The position numbers and the translations under genes were made by a program. The notes under the pieces are model-generated. The model ran no database searches and was not told the DNA's origin. It saw nothing but the letters and a program-made list of their open reading frames with translations. This document shows positions 1 through 8,003 of a stretch of 64,000 nucleotides of DNA, piece after piece. This DNA comes from Glycomyces luteolus. Lineage in GTDB: Bacteria; Actinomycetota; Actinomycetes; Mycobacteriales; Micromonosporaceae. The DNA is taken from contig NZ_JAPZVP010000004.1 in the NCBI RefSeq assembly GCF_027622875.1, positions 233,210 to 297,209 of the forward strand, in the 5' to 3' direction. Each line of letters begins with the position of its first letter. The first letter of the stretch is position 1.

Positions 1-179
1 TCGGCTGCGCCCTGCGCACCCAGGACGGCGTCAAGCCCGTCTACGTCTCGGTCGGCCACCGCCGTACCCTAGCCACCGCCCGCGACCTCGTGCTCGAACT
101 CGCCCCGAACTACCGGCTCCCCGAACCGATCCGCGCCGCGGACCAGTTGGGCCGCAGGCGACTCGCGGCGACGGAATGA
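1..179 (+). CDS. nfi: Endonuclease V, C-terminal fragment (5' end outside window)
   Basis: Only the last 58 codons are in the window (frame begins at base 3, stop TGA at 177-179). The piece reads ...DGVKPVYVSVGHR, then an acidic/aliphatic helix and RLPEPIRAADQLGRRRL, which matches the conserved C-terminal end of endonuclease V (the KP-(V/I)-Y-VS-GH signature and the RLPEP-R-A--L tail). Endonuclease V nicks DNA next to deaminated purines (hypoxanthine) in repair. The active-site region lies upstream and cannot be checked. Confidence 0.8.
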   Translation, partial: GCALRTQDGVKPVYVSVGHRRTLATARDLVLELAPNYRLPEPIRAADQLGRRRLAATE

Positions 180-248
180 CCACGGGGTAGGGCCGACCTT
201 ACCCCGCACGGGGACGCTCGCAGGATGGATCCGGGTCCCGTTCGCCAA

Positions 249-254
249 TAGCGT
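249..254 (+). promoter_or_regulatory. -10 element for leaderless membrane-protein gene
   Basis: TAGCGT fits TANNNT and ends 7 nt before the ATG at 262, the spacing expected when transcription begins at the start codon. The same arrangement recurs at many genes in this window. Confidence 0.4.
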
Positions 255-261
255 CAACGGC

Positions 262-711
262 ATGGAACAACCCGAAACCGTCAAGAACGCCGCCCTCCTG
301 TGGGCCACCGCGATCACCGCCGGGATCGTCGAGACGGTCCTTGCCGTCAGCGAAATCGCCCGCGACTCCGATCTGGACGCCGGGGTCTGGATGAACATCG
401 GCGTCCGCTCCGCCGTCTACCTCGGCGCCTTCGTCCTCGTCGCCTTCTTCGCCCGCGGCCGCCGCTGGGCCCGCATCGGCCTCGCCCTGCTGCTGTCCGT
501 CGTCGGCCTCGGCGCGATGGTCGTCCCCAGCGCCATCCAGCTGGCCGACGGCGAATCGCTCATCGCGGCCGTCGGCGGCGACGGCGAATTCGCCATGGCC
601 TTCTTCGTGGTCCGGCTCCTCCACATCGCCGCCGTCCTGCTCGCCACGGCCCTGATGTTCAGCCCCGGCGCGAACGCCCACTTCCGGAAGCCCCAGCCCG
701 TGACCGCCTAG
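262..711 (+). CDS. Four-TM hypothetical membrane protein
   Basis: 149 residues with four clear hydrophobic segments at about residues 11-30, 42-64, 69-87 and 111-133, short loops, and a short polar C-terminus. The second and third helices are separated by a basic ARGRRWAR loop that is probably cytoplasmic. No catalytic motif is visible and I do not recognise a named family; small integral membrane proteins of this kind are common in actinomycetes. The ATG is chosen because a -10 hexamer ends 7 nt upstream. It faces the MOSC gene and shares its terminator. Confidence 0.75.
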   Translation: MEQPETVKNAALLWATAITAGIVETVLAVSEIARDSDLDAGVWMNIGVRSAVYLGAFVLVAFFARGRRWARIGLALLLSVVGLGAMVVPSAIQLADGESLIAAVGGDGEFAMAFFVVRLLHIAAVLLATALMFSPGANAHFRKPQPVTA

Positions 712-720
712 AACGACAGC

Positions 721-742
721 GCCCCGGCCCCGAGGCCGGGGC
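721..742. terminator. Bidirectional hairpin terminator
   Basis: Perfect 9-bp stem GCCCCGGCC / GGCCGGGGC with a CCGA loop, placed between the convergent membrane-protein and MOSC genes. There is no T tract, as is usual for actinobacterial terminators. Confidence 0.7.
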
Positions 743-747
743 ACTGC

Positions 748-1389
748 TCACTTCCCCTCCAACCAATCCTTCTCAGCCTGCGGAAGCTCCGGAATCTCGA
801 GGATGCGGGGGATCAGCTCCCGCTCGCCCATCGCTGCCCGGAAGAACATCGCCGCGGTCACGTCGTGATCGGGCCGGTGCACGACCTCCAGCTCAGCGCC
901 CGCCTCCACAAATCCGGGGGCGACGACCCGCAGGTACGGGCCCGGCCTGGCCTCGAGCGTGAACGTCTTCAACCAGCCGCGCTCGGCGATCCAACCCCGG
1001 AAAGTCCCGCACGGGATGCGCGCCCCGGTCACCTGGAGCACCAACCCGCCGGGCCCGGCCCACCGCTCGCCGATCAGCGCCGCGTTCACGTCGTACCCGG
1101 TCGTCGTCAGGTTCTCCCCGAACGCGCCCGCTCCGAAATCCCTACCTGTCAACTGATTGAAATGCCCGTAGTCCTCAGTGCCGTACACATAGACGGCCTG
1201 GTCGGTGCCGCCGTGGTTCTGCATGTCGCCGACGCGGTCGCCTTCGAGCCCGACCGATCCGTCGCCCTTGGGTCCGGGCGAGGTCACCTTCACCGGCCCG
1301 TCGACCGGCAGCTTCTCGATGTACGTGGCCGGGAGGCCCTTCCACGGGTTCTCGCGCGGACGGCCCACGTTCACACTGATGATCTTCAC
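748..1389 (-). CDS. MOSC domain-containing protein (YiiM-like)
   Basis: 213 residues. MOSC domains are sulfur-carrier beta-barrels found in molybdenum cofactor sulfurases and in stand-alone proteins that handle hydroxylated or thiol substrates. The sequence shows the expected order: KIISVNVGRPR at the N-terminus, GLEGDRVGDMQNHGG (the conserved D-x-H-G-G segment), AFGENL (conserved GEN), then RIPCGTF with the conserved cysteine, and a C-terminal helix as in the YiiM group. The GTG at 1389 is preferred over upstream in-frame codons because homologous sequence begins there and a TAGGCT -10 lies 7 nt upstream. YiiM-type proteins reduce 6-N-hydroxylaminopurine; that role here is inferred. Confidence 0.85.
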   Translation of the reverse strand: MKIISVNVGRPRENPWKGLPATYIEKLPVDGPVKVTSPGPKGDGSVGLEGDRVGDMQNHGGTDQAVYVYGTEDYGHFNQLTGRDFGAGAFGENLTTTGYDVNAALIGERWAGPGGLVLQVTGARIPCGTFRGWIAERGWLKTFTLEARPGPYLRVVAPGFVEAGAELEVVHRPDHDVTAAMFFRAAMGERELIPRILEIPELPQAEKDWLEGK

Positions 1390-1396
1390 CCGCCGG

Positions 1397-1402
1397 AGCC
1401 TA
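1397..1402 (-). promoter_or_regulatory. -10 element for leaderless MOSC gene
   Basis: On the minus strand TAGGCT ends 7 nt before the GTG at 1389. It is the mirror of the recO -10 element 100 bp away. Confidence 0.45.
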
Positions 1403-1495
1403 GTGAGCGGCCGCCCGAGTCTCAACCGCATTCCCGACGCGGGCGGCCCCGGTCTCGGCGCGGCCGCGAACCGGAAGGTCGTCGTACCCCCGGGC

Positions 1496-1501
1496 TAGGC
1501 T
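1496..1501 (+). promoter_or_regulatory. -10 element for leaderless recO
   Basis: TAGGCT ends exactly 6 nt before the recO GTG at 1508, so the transcript should start at the initiation codon. No Shine-Dalgarno sequence is present. Confidence 0.5.
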
Positions 1502-1507
1502 TGCTCC

Positions 1508-2260
1508 GTGGGGGTCAGCACCAGGAAACTGTTCCGCGACGACGCGGTCGTTCTGCGCACCTTCAAACTCGGCGAGGCCGACGCGATCGTGTCCCTCCTC
1601 GGCCGCCAGCGGGGCCGCTACCGCGCCATGGCCAAGGGCCTGCGCCGCACCTCCTCCAAGTTCGGAGCGCGGCTCGCCCCCTTCAGCCACGTCGACCTCC
1701 AGCTCATCGAGGGCCGGGCCGAGCTCCACACCGTCACCCAGGCCGTCGGCCTGCACCTCTCCGGCGGGGCGATCGCCGCCGACTGGCCCACCTACACCGC
1801 CGCGTGCGTCATCGCCGAGGCCGCCGAACGGCTGGTCCCCGAGGACCACCAGCCCGACCTCGACGTCTTCCAGCTCACGCTCGGCGCGTTCCGGGCGCTG
1901 GCCGAGACCGACCTGCCCGCCGTGCTCGTCATGGACTCCTACCTGCTGCGCGGCATGAAGTCCGCCGGCTGGGCGCCTTCACTCAACGAATGCGCCACTT
2001 GCGGCAAGGACGGCGAGCACCGCGCCTTCGCCGTGGCGGCCGGCGGCGCGGTCTGCAGCGACTGCCGGCCCGGCGGCGCGACGGTGCCGAAACCGGCCTC
2101 GCTCGAGCTCATGCGCGCGCTTGAGGCGGGGGACTGGGCGAACGCGACGGCGGCCGACCCGCGCCAGCGATCCGAGGCGGCCGGGCTCATCGCCGCCCAC
2201 TTCCAGTGGCATTCAGAGCGGCCGCTGAAGACCTTGAAGTACGTGCCGCACCAGTCCTGA
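1508..2260 (+). CDS. recO: DNA repair protein RecO
   Basis: 250 residues, normal length for actinobacterial RecO. RecO helps RecF/RecR load RecA onto SSB-coated gaps. The N-terminal OB fold is visible (LFRDDAVVLRTFKLGEADAIVSLL, then a GRYRAMAKGLRR segment), followed by the helical domain with the C4 zinc site: C162-A-T-C165 and C183-S-D-C186. The C-terminal end RPLKTLKYV is typical of the family. The GTG start is supported by the leaderless promoter. The neighbouring order recO, uppS, zur, glyS, dnaG is a conserved actinobacterial arrangement. Confidence 0.95.
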   Translation: MGVSTRKLFRDDAVVLRTFKLGEADAIVSLLGRQRGRYRAMAKGLRRTSSKFGARLAPFSHVDLQLIEGRAELHTVTQAVGLHLSGGAIAADWPTYTAACVIAEAAERLVPEDHQPDLDVFQLTLGAFRALAETDLPAVLVMDSYLLRGMKSAGWAPSLNECATCGKDGEHRAFAVAAGGAVCSDCRPGGATVPKPASLELMRALEAGDWANATAADPRQRSEAAGLIAAHFQWHSERPLKTLKYVPHQS

Positions 2261-2265
2261 CGGAT

Positions 2266-3021
2266 CTAGATGGTGCGCAACAGGAACGCGACGCTGAGCT
2301 CGAGCATCCGGTCGCGGTTCTCCAGCGTCCCGAAACCGTGGCCCATGCCTTCGATCCAGTGCTCTTCGAGCCGGTCGCCCCAGACCTCGCGGTAAGGGTC
2401 GATGAGCTCGGCTCGCATCAGCCCGTCCTCGGTGCCGCCCGCCAGGAGCACGGGCCCTTGGTGGCGTCTTGCGGCGGCGAACTGGTCGACGCCCGGGAGG
2501 TCGTCGAGGAAGGCCTGGCCGAACGCGATGCCGTTGCAGTCGGCGCGGCCGTGCTCGCGGATCTGGTCGCGGAACCAGTCGTCCTCCCAGAACGGCAGGT
2601 TGAGTCGCCCGCCGGCCGGGGCCCAGAGTGCGAGTGAGCGCAGGGGCCTGTCGCCTGCGGCGAGCACGGCCACCAGGGCGCCCATGCTGAAACCCAGCAC
2701 GGAGATCCGGTCGGGGTCGATGGCGCGGTTGCGTTCGAGCTGGGCGAGTACGGCTTTGAGCTGGGAGGCCTGGTCGGAGACGCTGAAGTCGGCGGGGTCG
2801 CCGTCGGATTCCCCGAACGCGGCGAAGTCGAAGCGATGGCAGGCGATGCCCTGGGCCGCGAGCAGCCGGGCGAGGAGCACGAAGTCGTTGCCGGCGCCGA
2901 TGCGGTTGCCGCCGAAACCGTGGCAGAGGACGACGGCGGGCGCCGGGGCCGGGTTCGGATGGGGGAGGTGGAGGACGCCGCGGAGGGTGCGGCCGGCGTG
3001 CTCGACGTTGAGAGGTTCCAC
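2266..3021 (-). CDS. Alpha/beta hydrolase
   Basis: About 251 residues with the serine-hydrolase fold: oxyanion segment VVLCHGFGGN, nucleophile elbow GFSMG, an acid in GGTEDGLM and a final histidine in GMGHGF, giving a complete Ser-Asp-His triad. The substrate is unknown; the closest general family is acyl esterase/dienelactone-hydrolase-like enzymes. I chose the GTG at 3021 because a TACGTT -10 (3028-3033, minus strand) ends 6 nt upstream and the fold starts just after it. An in-frame ATG at 3057 would add 12 residues of unlikely sequence. It converges on recO with 5 bp between stops. Confidence 0.85.
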   Translation of the reverse strand: MEPLNVEHAGRTLRGVLHLPHPNPAPAPAVVLCHGFGGNRIGAGNDFVLLARLLAAQGIACHRFDFAAFGESDGDPADFSVSDQASQLKAVLAQLERNRAIDPDRISVLGFSMGALVAVLAAGDRPLRSLALWAPAGGRLNLPFWEDDWFRDQIREHGRADCNGIAFGQAFLDDLPGVDQFAAARRHQGPVLLAGGTEDGLMRAELIDPYREVWGDRLEEHWIEGMGHGFGTLENRDRMLELSVAFLLRTI

Positions 3022-3348
3022 GGGCCGAACGTAACAGAGGCCATAGGCGGGAGCCATGGCAGAAGTTGAGCGGAGCGCGGATTCGAAGCCGCCCCCGTTT
3101 TCGATGGTGCCCGAGGGGTCCGACAAGACGGTGGGAGCACGAAGGCGAAGCGAGGCCGGTGGGCGGACTCGTCGGTGCGCGGGCGGAACCGCGAAGCGAG
3201 GCGGCGCGGCGGTGGTCCGGCGGAACGCGCAGCGGGACCGGATCAGCGGGCGGCGTCGCGGGCGTTCCCGGGCGGGCGTGCGGCGGGCCCCGCTCACGTC
3301 CGGACTAGGATCGAGGCCCCGCTGACGACTTGGCCGCCTGGAGGTCCT
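3022..3348. other. Intergenic region between divergent hydrolase and uppS
   Basis: About 330 bases without a convincing gene. It holds the hydrolase promoter (3028-3033, minus strand) and a likely uppS -10, TAGGAT at 3306-3311. Open frames here are GC-driven and lack ribosome sites or coding signatures. Confidence 0.5.
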
Positions 3349-4134
3349 GTGAGCCGCACGTACGAGCCGCCGAAACCGCACCCGTCGGGGGCGGTCCCGC
3401 CCGAGCTGCCGCGCGAGCTCGTTCCCCGGCACGTGGCGCTCGTGATGGACGGCAACGGCCGCTGGGCCAAGGAGCGCGGCCTCAAGCGCACCGAGGGCCA
3501 CACCATGGGCGAGGCCTCGCTCTTCGACACCATCGAAGGCGCGATCGAGATGGGCATCTCGACCCTCTCGGCCTACGCGTTCTCGACCGAGAACTGGCGC
3601 CGCAGCCCCGAGGAGGTGCGCTGGCTCATGGGCTTCAACCGCGACGTCATCCACCGCCGCCGCGACGAGCTGCACGCCATGGGCGTGCGCATCCGCTGGG
3701 CCGGGCGCCGACCGAAGCTGTGGAAGAGCGTCATCGACGAACTCCAAGTGGCCGAGGAGATGTCGAAGCGCAACGACAAGATCACGCTCCAGTTCTGCGT
3801 GAACTACGGCGGCCGCGCCGAGATCGCCGACGCCGCCGCGGCGCTCGCCCGCGACGTGAAGGCCGGAAAGCTCAATCCCGAGCGCATCACCGAGAAGACC
3901 TTCGCGAAGTACCTGTACAACCCGGACCTGCCGGACGTGGACCTGTTCCTGCGCCCCTCGGGCGAGCAGCGGACCTCGAACTTCCTGCCGTGGCAGTCGG
4001 CGTACGCCGAGATGGTGTACCTCGACGTGCTCTGGCCCGACTTCGACCGCCGCCACCTCTGGCACGCCTGCGAGATCTACGCGAGTCGGGACCGGCGCTT
4101 CGGTGGAGCCGAGCCGAATCCCGTGCAGGCGTAG
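3349..4134 (+). CDS. uppS: Isoprenyl transferase (undecaprenyl/decaprenyl diphosphate synthase, cis-type)
   Basis: 261 residues. It condenses isopentenyl diphosphate onto an allylic primer to make the polyprenyl carrier for cell-wall synthesis. Diagnostic motifs are all present: [13 protein letters not shown] with catalytic D34, the AFSTENWRR segment, and [17 protein letters not shown] plus YAE near the C-terminus. The GTG start has a clear GGAGG site at 3340-3344, which decides it over longer frames upstream. It converges on the ion channel gene, whose stop is 14 bp away. Chain length of the product cannot be read from sequence. Confidence 0.95.
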   Translation: MSRTYEPPKPHPSGAVPPELPRELVPRHVALVMDGNGRWAKERGLKRTEGHTMGEASLFDTIEGAIEMGISTLSAYAFSTENWRRSPEEVRWLMGFNRDVIHRRRDELHAMGVRIRWAGRRPKLWKSVIDELQVAEEMSKRNDKITLQFCVNYGGRAEIADAAAALARDVKAGKLNPERITEKTFAKYLYNPDLPDVDLFLRPSGEQRTSNFLPWQSAYAEMVYLDVLWPDFDRRHLWHACEIYASRDRRFGGAEPNPVQA

Positions 4135-4148
4135 TGAAAGACCGCCCC

Positions 4149-5000
4149 TTACTGGAACGGGGTGAAGCTCCGGCCGCGTTCCTGGTCCGCCTGGAGCTTG
4201 TCGACCGTGTTCTGCAGCTTGTCGATCCGCTCCAGGATGATCGCGGTGTCGGCCGAGATCTGGTCGTCGATGTCGTCGAGGCGCTGCGCCTCCTCCATCG
4301 ACGCGAGTACCACGCCCAGCAGCAGGTTCACCAGCACGAACGCGCCGAACAGGATGAACACCAGGTAATACGGCAGCGTCCACATGTTGTGGGCCATGCT
4401 GTTGCGCATGACGTTCCCCATGTCGTCGAACGCCACCAGTTGGAACAGGTTCAGCAGCGCCTTCCCGACCGTGCCGAAGTGCTCGGAGTCGCTGGAGCTG
4501 AACGCGATCCATCCGACCATCGCCCACAGGTACATGACCACGCCCGTCAGCGCGAACACGCCCGCCGACTTCGGCAGCGCCTTCCCGGCCGCCACCAGGA
4601 TGATCCGCAAGGAGGGCAGCGACCGGAAGATCCGCACGATCCGCGCCAGCCGCAGCATCCGCAGGATCGTCACGTTCTCGCGCAGGCCCGGCATGAACGA
4701 GGCGAACACGATCACGAAGTCGAAGATGTTCCAGCCGTCCTTGAAGAACCGCAGCGGCCGGCGCCCGAACGACACGAGCCCGGCCAGCACCTCGAACGCG
4801 AAGAACCCCAGGCACACGTAATCCACCCAGTGCAGGAACTCCGCGACCTCGGCCGAGTGCGGGAACGTCATCGCCCCCAGCGCGGCCGCGTTCACGAGGA
4901 TCACCACCATCGACACCATCTGGAACCGGGGATTCGCCAGCAGCGCCCGGCAAGCGGCCGGGACGCGGCTGGGGTCGGTACCTAGGGTGGGAACACGCAC
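4149..5000 (-). CDS. Single-domain voltage-gated cation channel (NaChBac/ion transporter family) with atypical selectivity filter
   Basis: 283 residues with the six-helix layout of a bacterial voltage-gated channel subunit (tetramer in the family). S3 contains DGWNIFDFVIV. S4 carries arginines every third residue (RMLRLARIVRIFR), a full voltage sensor. The pore loop reads LFQLVAFDDMGN, then S6 and an acidic C-terminal coiled coil (residues ~240-275). In known sodium channels the filter reads LESW after LFQ-V-T; here the acidic site is FDDM, with two aspartates and no tryptophan. GTG at 5000 is chosen because a TATTAC -10 lies just upstream; longer starts add implausible sequence. Confidence 0.88.
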   Translation of the reverse strand: MRVPTLGTDPSRVPAACRALLANPRFQMVSMVVILVNAAALGAMTFPHSAEVAEFLHWVDYVCLGFFAFEVLAGLVSFGRRPLRFFKDGWNIFDFVIVFASFMPGLRENVTILRMLRLARIVRIFRSLPSLRIILVAAGKALPKSAGVFALTGVVMYLWAMVGWIAFSSSDSEHFGTVGKALLNLFQLVAFDDMGNVMRNSMAHNMWTLPYYLVFILFGAFVLVNLLLGVVLASMEEAQRLDDIDDQISADTAIILERIDKLQNTVDKLQADQERGRSFTPFQ

Positions 5001-5092
5001 CGCACAAGAGTAATAAAGCGGAACACTCGCATACTGACGGGTAGTGCAAGGCGGCCGTTCGTCCACCTGCGCCCATGCCGCACAATGGCACC
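5001..5092. promoter_or_regulatory. Divergent promoter region, channel gene and permease
   Basis: On the minus strand TATTAC (5010-5015) is the likely -10 for the channel. On the plus strand CACAAT (5081-5086) ends 6 nt before the permease GTG at 5093, indicating a leaderless transcript. Confidence 0.45.
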
Positions 5093-6106
5093 GTGAGCGC
5101 CGAACTCGCCCGAACCGAGCCCCCAGCCGAGACACCGGTCACTCCCGCGCCCCCGAAACGCCGCGGGCTCACCTCGATCGAGGCACTCGCGCTCCTCCTC
5201 ATCTTCGGCCTCACGGCCCGTCCCGGCCTCACCGAGCTCTTCGCCGCCCCCGTCGCTCAGGCCTGGTCCGCCCGGTTCGTAGCAGTCTGCGTGCAGGCCT
5301 TCCCGTTCCTCGTCCTCGGCGTGGTCCTCTCAGCCGCGATCAGCGCCTTCGTGCCCGCGGGGTTCTTCCACAAGGTCGTGCCCAAGCGCTCCGTCCTCGC
5401 CGTCCCCGTCGCCGGGGTCGCCGGGGCCGTCCTGCCCGCCTGCGAATGCGCCTCCGTGCCCGTCGCCGGGGCCCTCGTGCGCCGCGGCGTCGCCCCCGCC
5501 GCCGCGTTCACCTTCATGCTCGCGTCCCCGGCGATCAACCCGATCGTGGTGGTCTCCACCTTCGTTGCCTTCCCCGGCAACCCCGAGATGGTCGCCGCCC
5601 GCGTCGCCGCGTCCCTGGCCGCCGCGATCTCGATCGGCTGGCTCTGGGCGCGCCTCGGCAAGACCGAATGGCTCAACCTGCCGAAGCACCACCACCACGA
5701 CGACGGCAAATGGGCCGCGTTCTGGTCCGCGATCCGCCACGACTTCCTCCACGCCGGCGGCTACCTCGTCATCGGCGCGGCCATCGCCGCGAGCCTCAAC
5801 ACGCTCGTGCCCGAGACCTGGCTCCAGCCGATCGCCGACAACCCCGTGCTCGGGGTCCTCGCGCTGGCGGTCCTGGCGGTGCTCGTCTCGATCTGCTCGG
5901 AGTCGGACGCGTTCGTGGCCGCCTCGCTGACCCAGTTCTCGCCCACCGCGAAGCTGGCGTTCATGGTCGTGGGCCCGTTCATCGACGTGAAGCTCGCCGC
6001 CATGCAGGCCGGGACGTTCGGCCGCCGGTTCGCCCTCCGCTTCGCGCCGACCGCGTTCGTCGCGGCCGTGCTCGCGGCCGTCCTGATGGGAGCCCTGCTG
6101 CTGTGA
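5093..6106 (+). CDS. UPF0718 (DUF318/YraQ) family permease
   Basis: 337 residues, about eight to ten membrane helices. The family signature is clear: AVLPACECASVPVAGALVRRG followed by FMLASPAINPIV, and near the C-terminus SICSESDAFVAAS. The conserved cysteines and the HHHHDD stretch in the central cytoplasmic loop suggest metal or thiol handling, but family substrates are not established; some members move arsenic or related species. The GTG at 5093 is chosen from the CACAAT -10; an ATG at 5075 is the alternative. The stop overlaps the next gene by 4 bp (GTGA), so the two are translationally coupled. Confidence 0.88.
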   Translation: MSAELARTEPPAETPVTPAPPKRRGLTSIEALALLLIFGLTARPGLTELFAAPVAQAWSARFVAVCVQAFPFLVLGVVLSAAISAFVPAGFFHKVVPKRSVLAVPVAGVAGAVLPACECASVPVAGALVRRGVAPAAAFTFMLASPAINPIVVVSTFVAFPGNPEMVAARVAASLAAAISIGWLWARLGKTEWLNLPKHHHHDDGKWAAFWSAIRHDFLHAGGYLVIGAAIAASLNTLVPETWLQPIADNPVLGVLALAVLAVLVSICSESDAFVAASLTQFSPTAKLAFMVVGPFIDVKLAAMQAGTFGRRFALRFAPTAFVAAVLAAVLMGALLL

Positions 6107-6810
6107 GACGCGACGCGCAGGCGGTCATCCTGCTCCTGGTCGGCGGCGGCATGCTGCGCCTGGCCTGGACCGGGGACTACCTCAACTACGTGAAGCCCTA
6201 CGCGTTCTGGCTCATCGTCCCCGCCGGTGCCATCCTCATCGCGGTCGCCGCGATCACGGGCGTGAACGCTTGGCAGGCGAGGAAAGAGGCCGACGACGGC
6301 CACGGCCACGGCGAACCGAAGGTCGCCTGGCTGCTGCTCGCGCCCGTGGTCGGGATGCTGCTCGTGGCCCCGGACGCGCTCGGGTCCTACGAGGCCGAGC
6401 GCACCGGCACCGTGGTCGGCGCCGAGGAGAACCGCTCGAGCTACCCGGAGCTGCCCGACGACGTGGACCCGGTGCCGCTCACCCTCCTCGACTACGCCTC
6501 GCGGGCGATCTTCGACGAGGGCCAGACCCTCGAGGACCACCGTATCCAGTTGCGCGGCTTCATCCTCTACGAAGGGGACGAACCGCAGCTCGCGCGCATG
6601 GTCGTCTCGTGCTGCGCCGCCGACGCCAGGCCCGTCAAGATCGGTTTCGACGGCGAACTCCCCGGGAGCCTCGAGCCCGACCAGTGGGTCGAGGTCGTCG
6701 GCGAGTACTCGCCGCGCCAGGGCCGCGACGAGATCAACGGCGAGCTGGTGCCGTACATCGAGGTCGAGTCGGTCACTCCGATCCCGACTCCCGAGAACGA
6801 GTACCAGTGA
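6103..6810 (+). CDS. TIGR03943 family membrane-anchored protein (YcgQ-like)
   Basis: 235 residues. Two N-terminal membrane helices (about residues 6-24 and 32-52), a His-rich DDGHGHGE loop, a third helix (~65-83), then an extracellular domain with VVSCCAADARP, whose double cysteine is typical of the TIGR03943/DUF1980 family. This family is regularly encoded next to UPF0718 permeases and the two are thought to act together; the biochemical role is unknown. The GTG start overlaps the permease stop. Confidence 0.85.
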   Translation: MRRDAQAVILLLVGGGMLRLAWTGDYLNYVKPYAFWLIVPAGAILIAVAAITGVNAWQARKEADDGHGHGEPKVAWLLLAPVVGMLLVAPDALGSYEAERTGTVVGAEENRSSYPELPDDVDPVPLTLLDYASRAIFDEGQTLEDHRIQLRGFILYEGDEPQLARMVVSCCAADARPVKIGFDGELPGSLEPDQWVEVVGEYSPRQGRDEINGELVPYIEVESVTPIPTPENEYQ

Positions 6811-6874
6811 CGCCGATCATCCAGGCGTGTCGCCGATCGGGCAGCCGCTCGAGCGTTTGCGCTGCTCGCGAGGG

Positions 6875-6902
6875 TTGCTCCCCTTCAGGGCACACATATT
6901 AG
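6875..6902 (+). promoter_or_regulatory. znuACB promoter
   Basis: -35 TTGCTC (6875-6880), 16-nt spacer, -10 TATTAG (6897-6902). The Zur palindrome begins 4 nt downstream and would cover the transcription start. Confidence 0.55.
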
Positions 6903-6906
6903 ATGT

Positions 6907-6921
6907 TGACAATGATTGTCA
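6907..6921. promoter_or_regulatory. Zur box of znuACB
   Basis: Perfect palindrome TGACAAT-G-ATTGTCA, matching the actinobacterial Zur consensus (TGAAAATGATTTTCA type). It sits over the expected transcription start, so zinc-loaded Zur should repress the transporter. Its cognate regulator is encoded at 10047-10472. Confidence 0.85.
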
Positions 6922-6941
6922 TGATTGGGCAAGCTTCCAGC

Positions 6942-7988
6942 ATGCGCCGTTCCCGATTCATCCTCGTGCCCATCGCCGGCCTCGCCGCGGCCGCCGCCCT
7001 CGCCGCCTGCGGCTCCGGCTCCGACGACCCCGCCGCCGACGGCGAGATCAGCGTCGTCACCGCCTTCTACCCCCTCACCTTCGCGACCGAGCGCGTCGGC
7101 GGCGACCACGTCGCCGTCACCAACCTCACCCCCGCAGGCCAGGAACCCCACGACCTCGAGCTCGCCCCCTCCGACATCGCCGCGATCGAAGAGGCCGACT
7201 ACGTCGTCTACCTCAAGGGGTTCATCCCCGAGCTCGACGCCGCCGTCGAGGAGTACGCCGCCGACAAATCGCTGGACGTGCTCACCGCCGTCGAGACCAG
7301 CCAGTACGACTACGAGCAGGCCATCGAGGAAGCGGAAGCGCACGCCGAGGAGGAGCACGCGGACGAGCACTCCGAAGAGCCCACCGCCTCCGACGAGCCC
7401 ACCGCCTCCGAGGACGAGCACGCCGAGGAGGAGGGCCACGACCACGAGGAAGCGCCCGAAGGCACCGACCCGCACGTCTGGCTCGACCCGACCCGCTACG
7501 GCCAGATCGGCACCGCCATCGCCGAAGGCCTCGCCGGCCTCGACGACGCCAACCAGGCCGACTACACCGCGAACGCCGAGGCCTTCAACACCGAGCTCAC
7601 CGAGCTCGACGCCGAGTTCACCGACGCCCTCGCCACCCGCACCGGCAACGCGATCGTCACCTCCCACTCCGCGTTCGGCTACCTCACCGACCGCTACGGC
7701 CTCACCCAGATCGCCATCTCCGGTCTGAGCCCCGACCAGGAGCCCGACTCCCAGCACATGGCCGAGGTCGCCGAATACGTCGAGGCCAACGGCATCACCA
7801 CGATCTTCTTCGAGACCCTCGTCTCGCCCGAGATCGCCGACACGCTCGCGGCCGAGACCGGCGCGCAGACCGCCGTCCTCAACCCGCTCGAAGGCCTCAC
7901 CCAAGAGCAGATCGACGCCGACGCCGACTACTTCACTGTGATGCGCGAGAACCTGGCCGCGTTGCAGACCGCTCTCGGTGCGGCGTAA
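6942..7988 (+). CDS. znuA: Zinc ABC transporter substrate-binding lipoprotein
   Basis: 348 residues. Lipoprotein signal peptide MRRSRFILVP...LAAAAALAAC with lipobox cysteine near residue 24. Cluster A-I metal-binding fold follows: conserved histidine in AGQEPHDLEL, an acidic/His-rich loop at about residues 125-170 (EAHAEEEHADEHSEE, HDHEE), then HVWLDP, HSAFGYL and a C-terminal FFETLVSP segment supplying metal ligands. This loop is characteristic of zinc-specific family members. The ATG at 6942 is chosen over an upstream ATG at 6903 because the signal peptide starts here and the earlier one lies inside the Zur operator. First gene of znuACB. Confidence 0.93.
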   Translation: MRRSRFILVPIAGLAAAAALAACGSGSDDPAADGEISVVTAFYPLTFATERVGGDHVAVTNLTPAGQEPHDLELAPSDIAAIEEADYVVYLKGFIPELDAAVEEYAADKSLDVLTAVETSQYDYEQAIEEAEAHAEEEHADEHSEEPTASDEPTASEDEHAEEEGHDHEEAPEGTDPHVWLDPTRYGQIGTAIAEGLAGLDDANQADYTANAEAFNTELTELDAEFTDALATRTGNAIVTSHSAFGYLTDRYGLTQIAISGLSPDQEPDSQHMAEVAEYVEANGITTIFFETLVSPEIADTLAAETGAQTAVLNPLEGLTQEQIDADADYFTVMRENLAALQTALGAA

Positions 7989-8003
7989 GGCAGCATTACA
8001 CGA

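Noticed and set aside
2266..5232. 988-residue minus-strand open frame
   Set aside because: Only its last ~250 codons are real (alpha/beta hydrolase). The rest is antisense to uppS or in the wrong frame of the channel gene.
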